64,000 nucleotides of DNA. It comes from Cystobasidium ongulense. Taxonomy: Eukaryota > Basidiomycota > Cystobasidiomycetes > Cystobasidiales > Cystobasidiaceae. Made by a program: the position numbers and the translations under genes. Numbering within the stretch: the stretch's first letter is position 1; every line of letters starts with the position of its first letter. A model generated the notes under the pieces. It had not been told where the DNA came from. It did not search any database and worked only from the letters and a program-made list of their open reading frames with translations. Location of the stretch: NCBI GenBank assembly GCA_022835595.1, contig BQUP01000004.1:186001-250000 (forward strand), in the 5' to 3' direction. Below, one piece after another: positions 21,157 through 33,141 of the stretch.

Positions 21157-23440
21157 GACAGCTCACAGCCCAGCCGTGGACATCTAGTACGGGCTTTTGC
21201 TTTCAGCAGGTTTACCTCTCTGACGTCCGAAACCTCTTCAGTGGAGTCGTCGGGGCACACTTGCAGCCTACCGAGGTCATCAAGATAGCTACAAGGTGCA
21301 AGAGCGTGCAGACTCCAGATGCAGAAACATACCTAGCTGTAATTAGCAACGTCCAAAATGATCACGACGCAGAACAAGCGGCTTTGCTTGCCGTGGAAGG
21401 TTAGGCAGGACTATCTTTCGCAAGCCGCTGGGCGCTTTGAGGTTTCAGCTAATGTAACAAGCTTTGATTTTATTCACAGTCCGAGCTGGCGAACCTTTCG
21501 GCAAGATAACTGGTATACTACCCATCTTCTCCGACTATACTTTTACGATAGAGCAGTATGATGACACCACGTCAAGCAATGCACCCGTACTGGAAGCAGC
21601 TGGAAAGCCGATGCAAGCATGTAAAGTCTAGTATCACGGCCCTGTTGCATGATTCTCGCTGATTCGGAATTCCTTCAATCATAGCCTTTACCGTCAACTT
21701 TATTTCCAATAACGGTGCGAGTACTCTCAAAGCTATTACGGACGACATCGCTAGCCTAGGGGATCTAATGCAGGAGACAAAGAGACTCGCTGATATCGCA
21801 GGTAAGACATAGGTTAGATGCGTTGCGCCGATAGAGACGCGCTGATCAACCTTGAAACTAGCCAAGCACAATTACACGCCGAGTTGCGTTCCACCTTCCC
21901 ATAGCTGGCTAGCACATTACACCGTAACGACTGCGGAGGGACGCCCACGTGCTTACGTTGTGCCCCGAAAGCAGGATAGCTTCTCTTCTATTTTAGCTTC
22001 ATACGGTAGTAAAGCACTGGAGGGTCTACCTCTTTCATTGTCGGGTACTCTAGGGTCGTTCTCCTTCCTGGGCAAAATTCCTGGTGCAGCAATGGTTCAG
22101 CCGCCCGCGCTACCGCCGAGACCTAGAGTGCAGAAGATCTTTCAGCCGAAACTAGACGCCGATACGCAGTCCAAACTCCATACAAGGCGAAGCGAGTTCG
22201 TCACGATGGAAAAGCTAAGGTACTGTCCGTCTTCCAGTGTTCTAGCAGAAATATTTACTGAACCGACGATTATACAGCGTGCACGTGGCTACTTTCAATG
22301 CCAATGGCCAATTTTATGATGTCAAACACAATTTAGCAACTTGGCTGAAGCCAGAGGAACAACCAGATATTCTAGTTGTAGGGTGAGTGCTCGTATCTCC
22401 TGCGAAGCTAAGTGAGATCAACTGCCGATCTCAAGTCTGTCTGAAGGTTGCAGGAAATGGATCTGAGGCCCGAGGTTTTAATGGTTCGCCATGATACAGC
22501 AGTCGGACATGCTTGGGTCACCGGCATTCTGGCTTGTATGAACGAAGGAGCAGATGGTGAATCGAAAAAAGGCTATCAATGCCTCGAGATGAAACAGCTA
22601 GCAGGCATGTACATTGCGTGCTTCGCAGATTCGGCGCTCGTCAAAAGTGGTGTTATCGACGATGTCACTTCAACGAGTGTTATGACAGGTTGGGCGGGCT
22701 TTGCAGGCAACAAAGGTGCTTGCGGTATACGTTTGAAAGTGCACGATAGCAGAACAATATGCTTCGTTTCCGCACATCTCGCTGCTTTTCAAGATAACGT
22801 AGAGCGCAGAAACGCAGACTACAAGGATATATGCACGCGTATGGTCTTCCCACCTTCGGAGCGGATACCTTCGAGCAAAGCAGGCAGCGATAATTTCCAG
22901 ACGGATGAACAATTTTACCCTACAATTTTCGACAGCGACGTTTTGTTCTTCTTTGGAGACCTCAATTATCGTCTAGACCTCGACATGTCAGAGAACAAAG
23001 CTCTTTTGGAAAAGAAGGAATACAAAGAACTTTTAAAGCATGATCAACTTAGAAAAGCACAAACTTCAGGCTTACCTACTGGATTAATACAATCACTCGC
23101 ACATGCTTTCGAAGGATTCAAAGAAGGTGAAATTGATTTTCAACCTACTTATAAATACGATAAAGGAACGGACGATTTTGATTCTAGTGAAAAGGAACGT
23201 AAACCAGCTTGGACGGATAGGGTATTATGGTATAGTGGCGAAGAAATTGAGAAAAGGGACGACGGTCGAGAGGGTCAGAAAGTTGATGTGTCTTGCAAGT
23301 CCTATACATCAGCTATGGACCTTAGAATGTCAGATCATAAACCGGTAATGGCGGCTTTCGAAATTCAAGTACCAAGAATCGATATGAAACGAAGAGATGA
23401 AGTTGTTGAAGAGCTGAAGAAAGAAAGCTCTACCAGGTGA
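21155..23440 (+). CDS. Inositol polyphosphate 5-phosphatase (OCRL/INPP5B/synaptojanin type)
   Basis: Exons after the start are clear: 21207-21399, 21480-21620, 21685-21801, 21862-22219, 22278-22382 and 22447-23440, all in continuous frame. The first 215 residues form a PH-like region. The catalytic domain starts at VHVATFNANGQFYDV and carries LQEMDLRPEVL, GNKGACGIRL, FVSAHLAAF, GDLNYRLD, KPAWTDRVLWYSG and SDHKPVMA. It removes the 5-phosphate from PI(4,5)P2-type lipids and controls membrane trafficking and actin. The start is uncertain: an ATG at 21155 needs a very short (31-nt) first intron, so the real first exon may be elsewhere upstream. The stop at 23438-23440 overlaps a GTGAGA splice-like site (see findings). 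Length is about 642 residues with this start. Confidence 0.86.
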
Positions 23441-24542
23441 GAAAGGATGAAACCAAGTTAAGGAATTGTGGGCAAAGATCGAAGGAGCTCTGCTGGGATA
23501 GTCCAGCAAGTTCGTATCAAAGGCCTGGTGGAGCAAACGTCACTTCCAAAGCACGCTGCTCTTCTCAAACCAGTGATGCTATAGGAAGCTCGACAAACCA
23601 GCTTTCACCCGCTTCACCGTACAGAAGCCAGCCAAGTGACCTTCACCTCGTGACCTTGCCCTCGCGAGTTTGGAAGACTGCCCACACCTTCTGCTTCTGG
23701 GCAGTCAGCGACAAATCTCAGATTGGCTGGTGTATTCGAAAGACCTTATAAGTTCCAGGCAATTGCACCAGGAACGATGCTATATAGATGATGTCTATTA
23801 GACCGTGTTTAGCTTCTGTTGGATATACCTTCATAATCAATGAACACCTTTGAGCCCAGGCGCAGGTCGACGCGACTAGTATTCGAGCTACTAATCGGAT
23901 CGAACAAGCCTGCAGCAAAGCGTTGCAACTACACAGGCGAGGAACATAGCAAGTATGCAGAGCCTGGTCTTTGCTCGATGTGTTCCTTCCATGACGAGGC
24001 ACAGCATCCAAGGTGGTAATCTCACACCTCTCTCCAAGTCCTTGTTGTCACAAAGTCACGTGACATAATTCCGTCCAACACGAGCTTCCTTCTGAGGACA
24101 GAAGCAAGCAGGATCAGACTGAAGCAAGCAGAGCTTCGTTGGAGGTGTTGAAGTGGGGTATTGCAGCGTATGCAGAGACTAGGTAACTCTTGTTTGTGCA
24201 TGCTTTGGGTGTGTTGCTTTTCTGCTTGCTTTGATGATCGAGCAGCTTTGAGGGCGCATGTTTACAGAGGGTTGCAGCTCGTCGACGGGTTAAGCCTGCA
24301 TCGTCAACACGGCAAGAGGAGGAGCAGGATAGACAGGACAGACAGGATAGATAGGGCGGATAAGGAGAGTCGGGCTGCCATCCTCCAGCTCAGCGAGACC
24401 CCGGCCAGCTTTGCCGTCACTGCTGCGTGTTGCGTTGCTCGAGGTTGAGTGACAGTCCACCAGCCACCTTTGAAGACGAGAGCAAGAGACTACACCTTCA
24501 AGAGCTCGCTGCCCCAAGCTGGCATAGGACACACCAAGCGTC
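23441..24542. other. Intergenic region with the promoter/leader of the BUD4-like gene
   Basis: This 1.1-kb stretch holds the 3' flank of the phosphatase gene and a long promoter. It contains a perfect 10-bp palindrome, GTCACGTGAC, at 24055-24064. A purine-rich track with GACAGGACAGACAGGATAGA near 24330 probably lies in the 5' UTR. Open frames here (e.g. 24161-24448) look random and would act only as upstream ORFs. Confidence 0.6.
24055..24064. promoter_or_regulatory. Palindromic CACGTG (E-box/Cbf1-type) site
   Basis: A perfect 10-bp palindrome, GTCACGTGAC, lies about 480 bp upstream of the BUD4-like ATG. Fungal bHLH factors (Cbf1, Tye7 and relatives) bind CACGTG with flanking GT/AC. Function here is inferred only from the motif. 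Confidence 0.5.
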
Positions 24543-27500
24543 ATGTCTGCCGACCTGCTGCAGTCGCCCGCTGCCAACAAGCCCTTCAACAGCCCGTCCG
24601 GGGAGCTTCGAAACGCACCTCCGTCGCCTGCCTTGTCGAGAGAGCAGATCAAGAACCGCTCTTCAAGAGGATGGAGCAGCAGCAACGGGAGTGCACAGCA
24701 GCCACCGTCAACCACCTCGCAGCTCAGCATACCGCCCCTCAACTTTCGCTCCAAAGGTCCCTCGCATCCTGCCGCCAGCAGCGCAGCCATGGGCCGGACA
24801 ACTTCATACGAGTCCACTGCCTCCAATACAGCGGCAATGTCGCCTCTCGACGCTGGCTCGCCATTCGGCAACATTCTCGGGCAGTTTCAGAGTCCACAGG
24901 TTGAGAGTGCGCGCAAAGCCAGTGGATCATTCAAGGTGCTCGACAAGAAGGCCGTCTCAAACTCGCCCTTCCTGACCGGCGGCAACACACGATCCGCCAC
25001 AGGCGCCAACTATTCACCTGCAGCATCGCCGCGGAAACCGTTCGCACCTGCTTCTGGCTTCTCATCCTGGCGTAACGGTCCTGACTCCAACAGCAACCCT
25101 CCTTCGCCATCTCGAAATGGCCTGCACGGTCTCGGCGTATTTTCAAGCACAACAACATCATCTTCATCGGTCCAAAACACAGCTCCCTCTCTACCATCAC
25201 ATCGAAGGAACAACAGCGATGTCGAGAACAGATACCCGGAATACGATGATACAGCTTCAGAGGTCCTGTCAAGATCCCTCAAACCAATTCAAAAGGCAGT
25301 CAAGCCTGATGTTTCACCGGCAACCCAATTCAATGCCGAGATGGAGTCGCTCGGACAGCCGAGAGCATTAGATATTACCAGAGGGAGATCCGATTCCGAT
25401 GCTTCATCCACTGACCTCCTACCTCAACTACACACCTCCTTTGGCAACGGTGCAAAGCCTAAATCAGAATCACAAGCTCGCTCTGGAAGAAAGCCTCGTC
25501 TGAGCGTTGCCACCCTAGGCCACAGGGCTACCGTCTCTAACAGTCCTTTCCTATCGCAAGGTGGACCATTATCACCAGGTCTAGCAAGCACACTCCGTCA
25601 TAGTGGCGGCGCCGGGGATGCACCGCTTGCTAGCCAACTTCCTTTCCCCCAACCTCCATCCGCTCTTTCTCCTCAACCTAGACGCAATCTGCTAGGACCT
25701 AGAGAACCTTCACTTACCGATCTCAAAGCAAAAGCAGAAGAGCAAGATATTCTCTCCGAATACTATAACGATGATGAAGCTCTCAACCAGTTGACTGAAC
25801 ATACCCTCGAAAGAAAGGCGTCAAAGAAGAGTGTCAAATGGGCTGAAATGGAAGAAGTTTGTGAATATGATGTCATGACTGAAGATGGTGATACTTCTTC
25901 ACGACGCTCTTCTTCGACTGGTTGCTATGATGGGAACGAGGAATACGGTGATAGTTCGTATGATGACAATGATGAAGAAACTAAAGCTCAAGTCCAGGAG
26001 ATTCTGAGACAACATGGCGTGCAGGATTTGGATGTGTTCGGGAATGGAGAAAGTGAAAGTTCAGATGCTTTCTATGATCAGAATCAACACATTACTGTAG
26101 GAAAACATAGCCCAGAGGAGGAAGATATCACAATCAGTAGATCCCGTCAAACTACAGTCAAGTCTGAACACATTCCACGCGATGCATCATTCATGTCAGA
26201 GCAAGCGAGCGTCATTGAAATGCCAGAAGCGGATCATTCCGGGTCCTCATTCGATGAACGTGATGGTGAAGCTGAGATTCAACAGCTCATCGATCAAGTT
26301 GAAGCTGCTTCGATGACTGGACGACCCCATCGTTTAGAAGACGTCTTCGGCTCGCCTTTCCGTCAAGATGAGTTTGGAATGCGCACTCCTCATTCTTCTA
26401 TGGGTGCAGAGTCGAATATGAGTAGTGCATTGGGTACTCCTCAACTTTTGAATCGGAACGGAAGTTTGTCTAGACGTCCTTTACCCTCTCCACCCACCGT
26501 TGGACTCGGTTCCAGATCTCCAGTTGGTTCGCCGAGCAAATCAAGTGAGAGATCAAGGGGCGACTCGACGGATAGAAACTCTTTCCTTTTGCACTCCAGC
26601 GCTGCGGATGATTCCCTATTCTCCTTACCTGATTTAGCCCTTGGATCAGATTCCATTTTCGACTTGAAAGAAATGGGATTATCTCGCAAGGAATCGATGA
26701 GACGCTCTCCTGGTATCAATTGCTATAACGGTCCTGCTACCGCTTTCAAACCTTCCCTTCAAAATCAAAAGGAAGAATTACTACCCGCTGCAGATTTACT
26801 TGAGCGGTCTATCTCCCCCAAACCTTTCTTGACGGCGGAAGATGTGCGGAATTCGTTGAGGAGGAAACCATCTGTCTTGTCTCAGCTTCAAGAAGCTCCT
26901 CTTGCGTCTACGCCTCCTACTGGCGGTTCTATTACTTCTACTTCAAAGCTACCACCACCGCCAACGAAACAGATCTTTGATACGATTTCAACTAGTCCAG
27001 CTAGAAATGCAGCCAACAAAGCTATCTCAGCTCGCCCTGCTCCTCCACCTATCAAGATCTCCTCGGACCAGTTGCCCACCTTCAATACTTCTACACCTCA
27101 ACCCTCACCCACGAAAGAGCCCGAGTCTGCCCTAGACCGACTTGTCCGCGAAGCAGCAGCTGGAAATGCAGAAGCTGTCCACGCACTCAAGGGCGATTGG
27201 GCGCAAGCCTACTCCGCTTCTGCTGCCAAAGATGCTCTTGTCCAGCGTGAGGAAGCGATTACTGCTGCTAAGAGAGCAAAGAAGGGCTTGTCGGCTAGTG
27301 CAGGACCTGGAGGACGTGGTAGGCATAGACGTAGCTTGTCAGCCGGTGACGTCAGCACAGACAGCATCGAAGCGGAAGAACTCACTGTCCAGCCACTCAC
27401 TCCAAGACGCGAGGAGGCACCATCTTTGCAAAACAAAGCTCGACGAGCTCAAACCGCACCTAACAGTGTTGGAGCTTCCCAGATCGCTGAAGAAGGTACA

Positions 27501-29202
27501 AAGATGGATAGAGAAAACGGATTCAGTACTCAGCTTGGTCAAGCGCTTGATAATGTCGTTGATTTCCATGATCGTGGTTATAGAGTCAGAGAACAGTCGA
27601 GAGGTGTACTGGCTTATGATGGCTCTACTAGTCACCGTATCTCTACTGTCGGTAACGCTGGCGATGTCGATGCTGGTGGGGCTTGGAGAAAGATTAGACG
27701 CCCGTCGGATATCGTGAGTCGAATTTAACGACTGCGTGTATCCTGCCGATATACTGACGTTGAATGTACACTTTTCAGTTCGAGCACCGTACCCAAATCA
27801 GAGAGTACAAACAAGCTAGCGCTAGTAAAGCTAGAAACACTGGTGCTTTATTCGTCAAGATTGGCAAGCTCAAAGTTGGCAGAGACCTGCCTTTACCTCA
27901 AGAGCCGACTTTCGTAGCTTGCGAGCTGTTTAATGGTTTGGATCACGTCACCACTGGCGTTTCCCGTTTATCAGTCGAGACCGAGATCCAGCAGGAATTT
28001 GAACTGTGAGTCTTCGCAAACCTAGAAATAAGCGTGATGGAGTAGAGCTGATAATGTCGACTATTTTCACCTTGTAGTATTGCTCATCCTAATCTCGAGG
28101 TCACTCTGGCATTCAAAGTACGAAAAGACCCAAGCAAAGATCGACATCTCTTCCCTCGACCAAGCTCCGTTACTCCAGCTTCGCCAGCATCGAAACACGC
28201 TCACACAGGCTCGACAAGCGGGTTCCGAAATGGTCTACGCAACTTACTGTCTTCGCCAAAGAAGAACAAGGTCCGTCCAGCTTCCGCGATGGATCTTCGA
28301 GCTGCTTCGCCTAGCCCTTCATTCCCTGCTCATCCTTTGCTCGACTACCTCTCGGCCGATGGCGAGCTTTGCCGACTGTCGTTCAAGTCTGAAGTATTCC
28401 TGCCGAGCTGTACTGGCAAGAGGATCAAGACGGTACATCAATGCAGAGCTCCTGATCGTAGTCGCCGAATCGCAGGCTCGCCTTTCGAACTTGAAGTCTC
28501 TCTGTTCTACCTCCCTCCTCTGCCGAGTGTACCAGTCGAAAAGCTACCACAGAGTATCGATGAATGTATCGATGGCTTGCTCAAGGCTGAGAGGCACGAT
28601 AAGATGCTCTTCCAAGGTATTCTTACTCAGATGGGCGCAGACTGCACCGTAAGTCGACCCTATCATTCGGCTTAGTGAGTGTTGGCTAAGGCTTAATTTT
28701 CTTATAGATCTGGCGACGACGCTGGTTCACCTTAAAGGGTTCGCGCCTCATCGCGTACAATGAAGTCACACGCCAGGCGCACGCTGTCTTTGATCTGGCG
28801 CAAGCCGTCAAGCTTGACGATCCTGATGAGGAGACACCTGCTACGCCAGCCAATTCTGTAGCTACCCCCGCAACCGCAAGCACCGGACGCAACTCTACAT
28901 TCAAAGATTCTCAGCACAAACGGACGCTTTCATTTGAAGATGACGAAGATCCATTCTCTACTCGACCCAATTCTTTCAGGATTCACTTTGAAGACGGAAC
29001 GTTCATAGATTTATGCGCTGATGCAGACAAGCCAGAGGAAAAAGCTAAATGGCTTGTTTATCTTAAACCTATTATCAACCGCGATAAGAAGATGAGAGGC
29101 TTTGGTACACCTCCTTTTTGGGCACAGACTCTGCGTGAGATGCTAGATACGAAAGCGAAGAGGGATTCATCATCCGACAAGCCTCCCTTGCCTAGAAAGT
29201 GA
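24543..29202 (+). CDS. BUD4: Anillin/BUD4/Mid2-like septum and bud-site scaffold with C-terminal PH domain
   Basis: Four exons (24543-27713, 27779-28005, 28078-28648, 28708-29202) give 1487 residues. About 1050 residues are disordered and Ser/Pro-rich, with repeated NSPF(L) motifs (near residues 140 and 335) and a conserved acidic island around KKSVKWAEMEEVCEYD. The C-terminal third starts at IRRPSDIFEHRTQIREYK and forms the anillin-type beta domain (GALFVKIGKLKVGRDL). A PH domain from about residue 1324 follows (WRRRWFTLKGSRLIAYNEV ... EEKAKWLVYLKP). Proteins of this kind bind septins and lipids at the division site and guide actin-ring and septum assembly. The end, KPPLPRK, is a possible SH3-binding tail. 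The next gene starts only 411 bp downstream on the same strand. Confidence 0.88.
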
Positions 29203-29613
29203 GAGCCTGGCCCCATCAACAAAATACACGGACTATCAAATACGCGTGACTGGTAGGCAGTGATCTGCCCTGCTGCTTTCACGTAGTTGTATACATCGCT
29301 TTTTATATGTCCTTCTTCCACTATCCGTTCCCAGCAGTATTCCCTCGTTGTATTTCTAGCGGTACCCGCTTCGCTACTTTCTTCACATTGCTTTGATATT
29401 TGTCCGTCCAGCTTGATTTGTAACGAGAGCTTCGCCATGCGGTGAGCAAGTATATTTGCAGTAGCTGGTACCGTGTCTTGCTGTTGTTGTCCACGATATA
29501 CACGTTATTTCCGCCACTTGTACTCTAACCTGCGTCACGTTTCGCGCCGTGCTTCGCTCTTCCCGCACTACCGGGTTCGACACAGACAAGACGGGACCAG
29601 GCACGCAGTCAGG
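29203..29613. other. Intergenic region between BUD4-like and Uso1-like genes
   Basis: A 411-bp spacer between two genes on the same strand. It is pyrimidine-rich toward the right end, as expected for a fungal core promoter, and contains no coding sequence that I recognise. Confidence 0.55.
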
Positions 29614-32600
29614 ATGAGCTTCCTCAGCTCGTTCGCGACGAGCGTCACAAAGCAGGCTTCAGACTCGTACAACCAGCTGCGCGGTCCAGCAGGCGCACCT
29701 CAGTCGGCGAGCGAGACGATCGATAAATTATGCGACAGACTCGCCAATGCGACGCTTGTGGAGGACAGAAGAGCTGCCTTGTTGGGGCTGAAGGGTCTCA
29801 GTAGAGACTGGAAGGCGGTGAGCTGGCCTCTTGCTGTCGTTGATGTCTTGGTGCGACGCTGGGCGACGTAGAGGCTGATACAATGTTACGCCTCGCACTG
29901 CAATCAACGACGACTATCCACAACCTATCTGTTGCTGGACTGATCAAATGCGCGGACAATAGGATGTTGGTCAATCAGCGCTGCCTATCCTGCTTACTAT
30001 GCTCGAAAGAGACGCGCCCGAAGACATGGATACCGCAAAGGCTGTTCTGGAGACGCTAAACTTGCTTTGCGAGGTGGAGGAGTCGGAAGGCAAAGTGAGT
30101 TTTATATTCGAACAACACCACGCTCTAAGCCACTCCTAAGTTTCCTTGATTCCTACCTTGTAGAAACGTGATGTCAGTCCTGGCCTCCGCAATACCGACC
30201 GCTTCCTATCTCTCGAATCTCCGTTGCACGCTCTAATCGAACTACTTGGCAAGGAACAGTTCTACGTCCGCTTCTTCTCGCTGCAGCTTTTCGGTACCCT
30301 ACTAGCAAATCGAACAGAAGTCGTACAAAAGTACGTCCTGAAAGCGCCAGGTGGTTCAGGCCGTCTTGTCGAGGTTCTCGACGACAAGCGCGAGATCATT
30401 CGGAACGAAGCATTGCTTCTGTTCATTTCCCTGCTTTCGACCAATGCAGAAATCCAGAAGATCGTTGCGTTCGAAGGCGCTTTCGATAGGTTGTTCGGTA
30501 TCATCAATAAAGAGGGAGGCATTGCATCCGGCGGGATTGTCGTGCAAGACTGCTTATCCGGCATTGCAGGCTTGTTACGGTACAACGTTTCAAACCAAGT
30601 AAGCTAAGTGCAAGCTACACCATCATCGCAGCCACTGACCACATATAAACTCGTGCAGAACTACTTCCGTGAAACCTCCTGTATACCTCAGCTCACGCCT
30701 CTACTGCTATTCCCGCCTTCGAACATGCTCACAGACCCTGAAAGCATGGAGGCTGTCCAAGCGCTAGATGCCTTTGCATTTCAGCAATGGGAACAACAGA
30801 AGACTATCAACGCCCAGATGGTCTTGCACCTTGTGCGAACGCTTATGACAGGAGCTGGCGAAGGACGAGCCCAGAATCAGGTGGGTCGCCTTAGACGCCA
30901 GTCCTTTTCCGTGTCTTGTATTGACGATTCGCTTTTGTTACAGCGCGCTCTGTTGGCAGCAGGCATGACGCATTGTCTAGTAGAAATGTCACTGGCTTCG
31001 TCAGCGCCGGTCAGCTTAAAGACTCTGGCACTCAATACATTAGCAGATATCCTCGCATCATCACCTCCAAATCAAGACTTCCTATCGACACTTTCTGTAA
31101 TGCCCCTGATCCCTACAACCGGACATCAAGATCCATCAAGGCCTTACGACCCTCCTGAAAAAGGCTGGCAGCGAGCTAGACCAGTCAGTGCTGTACTTGC
31201 TTTAGTTGGCATGGCAATTGAAGGCGAACCTGGATCAGAGGCCGACCCCAATGAGCGAGAAAGCTTGAAATTACGAGCTGCTGCTGTGCGAGCCTTCGAG
31301 GTAAGGCGGTTCTTTCCAATGCCCCGGTGATACAGCTGATTCTCGCTGCTGCAGAGCTATGTGGTGGGCAATCCAGATGCCCAGGTCACGATTGTGTCCG
31401 GTATGGCCAGCGCTCCTTCCAGTGAGCTAGATAGGGTATAACCTCATTACAGCACGCCGCTAACTCTCGCGGCAGCAGACTCTTCGCAATCTGCGGGATC
31501 ATTACTTCTTGCTGGCTTGAAGCAATTACCGAACCAAACGCCCGGCATACCATTCGATGCGCATGCCACTGTGTTCTCCTGTTTCCTCTTTGCTCATCTG
31601 CTTCGAAACACCGAAGCTTGCAAGCGTGTCGCTCGAGAGCTCAAGATAAGCGATCGTCCAGATGGTGCATCACCTCCACCTCCCGGTGAGGACGAGGACG
31701 AGACAAGTGGACTCGTGCATATCGTTGTCGGAAACCTCATGATGGCTCAGCGAGAGCAAAGTCAATTGGCTGCGACAAGTACGGGCGGCGTTGGGGGAAC
31801 CGCAGGGAACCACCTCGCTCTACTAGGCGAGTGGAGTAGAGTCATGGTCGGCTACCTTGTCGTGCTGTGCGTTTGGATGTGGGAAAGCCCCCGCAGCGTG
31901 CGGGAGTTCTTAAGCGAAGGCTCAAATCTTCAGGTGGTAAGCAAGAGTGCTCTCTCAAACACGATCAATTGACTTACACTAGCCGCATTTACTAGCTTAT
32001 ACAACCCATCACACAAACTTCCGGCGTAGACTCTGTCGTGCAAGGACTGTCCGCCTTCCTGCTTGGAATCATCTACGAATACAATCGCGAAGCCGGCGAC
32101 GTCACGCGAGCAACACTGCATCCTATCCTGCAAAGCCGGGTTGGGCCAGATGTATTCGCCAACCGAATCTTGCGCTTGAGGGAGGATGTTAGATTCAAAA
32201 ATGTTGGACCCGATGTGCTGGAAATGCTCGACGACGATGATCTCGACAACGAAGATGGACTATGGTTCGACTGGCCATTTGTCGAGTTCTTAAAGAACAA
32301 TTACCGTGAGTGCTTGCTAGGTAGACTGACTGCAGCGCCCCATACTATCTAACTAGCATGTTCCGGCAGTATCCGTGCAAAGGTCCATACTACTGGATCC
32401 CGGCGCATCTGACATGTCTCGTGAGTACGCTTTCGCGCTCGTCCATGGCTTGAAGCTAAGAGAAGTGCACTGCAGGCTCGAAAGGAGGTGACTCGACAGA
32501 GTCCCTCGAGCTCATTGCAAGCCTACGGACGACCGTGTCCGAACAGCAGAAGGAGCTGTCCGAGGTCCAGCAGCGCATTGTTGACATGTCAGGAGAGCAT

Positions 32601-32897
32601 GAAGAGGAGAGAGCAACCATGTCCAACGAGATTGCACGGCTAGTAGAGAACGTCGCTAAATTGGAAAGCGATATTGAAATAGCTAACGCGAAAAAGGGCG
32701 AAGCGGAGAAAGAACAGGAAGATCTACTGGTCTTACTAGAGGAGATCAGCTCGAAACGGAAAGCCGACAAGGTCAAGATGCGAGAGGCAGGATGGGAGGT
32801 GTCAGAGGACGAAGACGAGGGAGACGGTGATGACGACGAGCAGGAAGATGGTGAAGGCAGTGAAGGTGGTGGCAATCATAGCAAGGACTCTACTTGA
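29614..32897 (+). CDS. USO1: General vesicular transport factor Uso1/p115 tether
   Basis: Ten exons (29614-29817, 29963-30094, 30164-30598, 30659-30880, 30944-31300, 31355-31421, 31479-31933, 31996-32305, 32370-32420, 32476-32897) give 884 residues. The N-terminal 700 residues form the armadillo-like head (RRAALLGLKGLSRDWK, LIELLGKEQFYVRFFSLQLF, TLALNTLADILASSPPNQDF, VGPDVFANRILRLREDV). A coiled coil of about 110 residues follows (SEVQQRIVDMSGEHEEER ...). It ends in a very acidic tail (EDEDEGDGDDDEQEDGEG) like that of p115. The protein tethers COPII vesicles to the Golgi. The coiled coil is much shorter than in yeast Uso1 and nearer the animal p115 size. The GTGAGC donor at 31422 was chosen because it alone keeps the frame into exon 7. 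Confidence 0.9.
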
Positions 32898-33141
32898 AGA
32901 GACACGTTTGTGATGTATTAAGCTGTGTAGTAATGTACTTGAATATTACGATGGACGCTCTCAGCAGTCTTGCTCATCCCGCAAACTAGAAGATCATTCT
33001 TTGGTTACTGCTCGCTGCACGTGAAAGGGACGACTTCGCTCTGCTCCATTCAAATCAGCAAAGCAAATCTAGTGGAAGGGCGAGATGTCGAAGTAGCCGC
33101 GTTGGGTAAGGCTGGAACAGCCTTTGTGAAGCATCTATGAC

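Noticed and set aside
24161-24448. 95-codon plus-strand frame upstream of the BUD4-like gene
   Set aside because: Low-complexity Arg/Asp run derived from a GACAGGATAGA repeat, in the expected leader region; no family features.
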